In this document: positions 15,309 through 17,302 of the stretch, one piece after another
How the letters are laid out: every line of letters begins with the position of its first letter
Position numbering within the stretch: position 1 is the first letter of the stretch
NCBI GenBank assembly: GCA_046760985.1
Contig: JBHIFE010000020.1
Span: 1 to 17,302, forward strand
DNA length: 17,302 nucleotides
Direction: 5' to 3'
Source of the DNA: JBHIFE01 sp046760985
GTDB lineage: Bacteria > Chloroflexota > Dehalococcoidia > Dehalococcoidales > RBG-16-60-22
The notes under the pieces: model-generated
Told to the model about the DNA's origin: nothing
What the model saw: only the letters and a program-made list of their open reading frames with translations
Databases searched by the model: none
Position numbers and translations under genes: made by a program

Positions 15309-15932
15309 CTAAGGCCAAACGTAACGTATAAAGGCTTTGCCTTCCTCAGTGATGATACGTTCTACAATTGGCAGTTCAGTAACATCAGCAGCGATTTCCT
15401 TTGTCGGATCAATCCACGGAGGCAGGTCAGTTAAAAACAGCTTAGAGTCAGAATAGCTGGTATAACCCCCCATGATAGGTTTTAACCAGGAAGCAATCCA
15501 CCGAGGAACACCATCCAGATACAGCTTGCCTTCAGAGACACCAACGATAGGGGTAATTTTAACAAAATAATATCTCAACTCAACTTGGTTCTCGGGCATA
15601 AAGTGAACCGAACTTCCACCCAGACGCCTACCCAACAGGCGAGTAGCTCCAGCGTCAGTCAGTGTCCAAATGCGCATTGTTGGCTGGGGTGGAGATGGTT
15701 CAGGTGGCACCGGCTCTGGTGGTGGCTCGGGTGGAGGTGGTGTCGGTACAGGAGTGGGAGCAGGAATAGTGGGTGGAACAGGTTCAGGCATTGGTTCGGG
15801 CGCAGGTGTAGGTTCAGGAGTTGGAACTGGTGCAGGTGTTGGTATAGGCACTGGAGCAGGTGGTGCCGGAGGTGCACAACTTATCAAACCCAGAACAAGC
15901 ACCACTGTAACAACTAGAACTAGCCTTTTCAC
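15309..15932 (-). CDS. Lipoprotein with long proline-rich stalk and small C-terminal domain
   Basis: The 207-residue product starts at GTG 15932, with AGGAG six bases upstream. Residues 1-18 are a short basic and hydrophobic signal ending in lipobox LISC, with C19 as the lipidated cysteine. Residues 20-85 are almost entirely proline alternating with Ala, Glu, Thr, Val and Pro, expected to form an extended polyproline rod. Residues 86-207 are a compact, probably beta-rich domain (MRIWTLTDAGATRLLG, ELRYYFVKITP, YLDGVPRWIAS) that I do not recognise. The rod could carry this domain away from the membrane through the cell wall. Consecutive prolines make it a likely client of the EF-P encoded at 2935-3492. 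It sits between two other lipoprotein genes on the same strand. Confidence 0.85.
   Translation of the reverse strand: MKRLVLVVTVVLVLGLISCAPPAPPAPVPIPTPAPVPTPEPTPAPEPMPEPVPPTIPAPTPVPTPPPPEPPPEPVPPEPSPPQPTMRIWTLTDAGATRLLGRRLGGSSVHFMPENQVELRYYFVKITPIVGVSEGKLYLDGVPRWIASWLKPIMGGYTSYSDSKLFLTDLPPWIDPTKEIAADVTELPIVERIITEEGKAFIRYVWP
15678..15875 (-). repeat. Proline-codon low-complexity tract (66 codons)
   Basis: This segment encodes residues 20-85 of the proline-rich lipoprotein. Its plus strand is dominated by GGT/GGA/GGC words and the dipeptides are PT, PA, PE, PV and PP without a fixed period. Length variation between strains would be expected. Confidence 0.85.
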
Positions 15933-16035
15933 CGCAGTCTCCTTTTACTTCGAGAATGTGTTGTAGTGTTCTTTTTATATTCCTCACTAATACCTTTGAA
16001 TTTGTTTACATAGGTACACTGCCAGAATAATTAGT

Positions 16036-16368
16036 CTATTGGCTACTGGTTACTTCTGCGACATACGCTTCCACATATTGCTCGACATACTGCCTGAGTG
16101 AAGCGTCCAGAGCATTAATCGAAGCCTCTGTTGTGGTAGTGAGACTCTCAATCGCTATTTTATTTGCCAAGATTGCTTGGCTGTTATTGGTGATAGTTGC
16201 CCTGTTACTGTTAGCTACATTGGCTAATTGCTCCAGGACTGCCCGATTATTATCAACTTGAATTTTCAAAGCAGAGAATTTCGGGTCAAGTTCTACGCAT
16301 CCACTGACTATCATCCCTACTAGTAACAGAGTTAAGACCAAATTCCAAGTTAGCAATGCTTTATTCAT
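16036..16368 (-). CDS. Small coiled-coil lipoprotein
   Basis: This 110-residue protein has a clear lipoprotein signal: MNKALLTWN, the hydrophobic stretch LVLTLLLVGMI, and lipobox VSGC with C24. The mature 87 residues are predicted helical, with regularly spaced Leu/Ile/Val and Asn (ALKIQVDNNRAVLEQLANVANSNRA and onward) and no Pro or Gly after residue 29, consistent with a parallel coiled coil such as a trimeric stalk. It resembles Lpp-type or phage-fibre-like coils in pattern only; I see no specific family. The ATG has a strong GGAGG seven bases upstream. It lies 63 bp after the DUF1616 gene and 103 bp before the proline-rich lipoprotein gene. It would be anchored on the outer face of the membrane. 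Confidence 0.85.
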   Translation of the reverse strand: MNKALLTWNLVLTLLLVGMIVSGCVELDPKFSALKIQVDNNRAVLEQLANVANSNRATITNNSQAILANKIAIESLTTTTEASINALDASLRQYVEQYVEAYVAEVTSSQ

Positions 16369-16431
16369 TTTCTCGCCTCCGACAAAAGAGTTGTGTAGAG
16401 TTATTTCACATCGAGTGACCTAACTGCAGTC

Positions 16432-17268
16432 TTATTGTGTCACGTCCACCCACAGGTGAAGCTTTTGATAGACCTCGCTCTGCCCCTGCCTAAATAACAA
16501 AAACTCCACCTTCTGCTTCTCACCGGCTACGTTGGGGGTAAAGCCTACCTCATGCTCCCATTTCTCACTGTGTTCCAGTACAATCGGTCCTTTCTCAGTG
16601 TTCTCCACCCCGTTTATTCTTACCTCTACCCGGTAGCTTACGGTCTCATGCTCCAAGTTGACAATGCCCACTATTACCTTTTTCTGCTGCCCCACTTGTA
16701 ACTCCTTGGGATACTCAGCGGCTTTGCCATTGAATCCCAAGATGTAAAACTCGGTAAATCTTTCTCCTACTTTGGGCATGACTACAACATAACCCAGCGT
16801 CCCCAGTGGTGCCAAGATAGCGAGCACCAGAATAATAGAGAGTACTTTGTCCCAGACACCGCCACCCCAGCCTGGCATACTCAACTGAAATTCAACAGAA
16901 AAGCGTTTCTCCTCCGCCAATTTCTTTCGTCTGAGCCAAGCAATCAGCGACATGATTAGTATGAAAGAAGCTATGGAATAGAGAACAGGTCCCAGTTTTA
17001 AGCCCCACGGTGTATAGCTGAGGATAAGTCCAATGAGTGCCGCCAAGGCGAAACTCATGCCGAAGCTTAGTCCAATCCTCTCAATGGTATCTATACTTTC
17101 CCTTTTAGGAAATAGAGCTGCTACAAATGTGTAGCCGGGAAAGAAAAGCAGAAACGGCAATCCCAAGATAATGCGAAGATTATTAGATGGGGAGAGGACT
17201 ATGGCAGCGATGAGAAGAAGAACCAGCATATCTAGGACCAGAAGTTCGTTTCTTATCCTAATCCTCAA
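16432..17268 (-). CDS. DUF1616 family membrane protein
   Basis: The 278 residues contain five likely membrane helices (about 9-26, 31-53, 65-84, 92-111 and 141-163) and then a soluble C-terminal domain of about 115 residues. The family hallmarks are LRIILGLPFLLFFPGYTFVAALFP (31-54), IERIGLSFGMSFALAALIGL (62-81) and YTPWGL (85-90). The C-terminal part (FYILGFNGKAAEYPKEL, VGIVNLEHETVSYRVEV, then a beta-rich stretch) looks like an Ig-like extracellular domain. DUF1616 proteins are found in archaea and some bacteria and have no established function; an envelope or surface-polymer role is a guess. The start is TTG 17268, with AAGGGG eight bases upstream and an in-frame stop just beyond, so the gene is complete. 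It probably heads the envelope gene cluster. Confidence 0.85.
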   Translation of the reverse strand: MRIRIRNELLVLDMLVLLLIAAIVLSPSNNLRIILGLPFLLFFPGYTFVAALFPKRESIDTIERIGLSFGMSFALAALIGLILSYTPWGLKLGPVLYSIASFILIMSLIAWLRRKKLAEEKRFSVEFQLSMPGWGGGVWDKVLSIILVLAILAPLGTLGYVVVMPKVGERFTEFYILGFNGKAAEYPKELQVGQQKKVIVGIVNLEHETVSYRVEVRINGVENTEKGPIVLEHSEKWEHEVGFTPNVAGEKQKVEFLLFRQGQSEVYQKLHLWVDVTQ

Positions 17269-17302
17269 TGCCTGTACCCCTTAATACGGCTTAATTATTA
17301 GT

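Noticed and set aside
15670..15966. Glycine-rich plus-strand ORF opposite the proline-rich lipoprotein, with further ORFs at 15585-15917 and 15659-15877
   Set aside because: These are low-complexity shadows of the proline codons. The minus-strand frame has a signal peptide, a lipobox and a strong ribosome binding site.
1..17302. CRISPR arrays, tRNA or rRNA genes, complete insertion sequences
   Set aside because: No regularly spaced repeats, cloverleaf, rRNA signature or transposase was seen on either strand.

Overview
The window is about 17.3 kb of compact bacterial chromosome with 18 supported protein genes, no RNA genes and no gene-free stretch over 300 bases; the longest gap is 1654-1856. 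The families and their order suggest an anaerobic Dehalococcoidia-like member of the Chloroflexota: an aminopeptidase-efp pair, an aspS/metallo-hydrolase/tig/clpP operon, a DUF39 plus NIL-ferredoxin plus UPF0280 block, and DUF1616 with several lipoproteins. This assignment is inferred from remembered family distribution, not from a search. GTG and TTG starts are frequent, at roughly half of the genes.

Left edge (1-1653, + strand): the 3' part of an unrecognised charged protein whose reading frame is open to the window edge, then a XerC/XerD-type tyrosine recombinase. An AT-rich gap follows (1654-1856) that holds a long imperfect inverted repeat.

First operon (1857-7020, + strand): M24 aminopeptidase, elongation factor P, a PHP-domain phosphoesterase, a PurN-like formyltransferase-fold protein, a HAD-fold protein with a DLEG motif, and a PfkB sugar/nucleoside kinase. 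Gaps are 1 to 42 nt. The last three look like a small uncharacterised metabolic set.

Second operon (11708-7022, - strand): aspS, a metallo-beta-lactamase-fold hydrolase, trigger factor and clpP, with overlapping or nearly touching ends. It couples tRNA charging, nascent-chain folding and proteolysis. It meets the first operon tail to tail at 7020/7022. Its promoter is a good TTGAAG-18-TATAAT.

Third operon (11810-14209, + strand, divergent from aspS): a DUF39 homocysteine-biosynthesis protein, a NIL-domain 2x[4Fe-4S] ferredoxin and a UPF0280 (ApbE-fold) protein. This matches the sulfide-dependent route described in methanogens, in which aspartate semialdehyde is converted to homocysteine. A near-consensus promoter (TTGACA-17-TATCAT) sits so close to the ATG that the transcript may be leaderless.

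Right end (17268-14233, - strand): a DUF1616 membrane protein, a small coiled-coil lipoprotein, a lipoprotein with a long proline stalk, and a lipoprotein resembling the predicted aminopeptidase family COG4324 but with an altered HExxH motif. All four appear to be envelope proteins.
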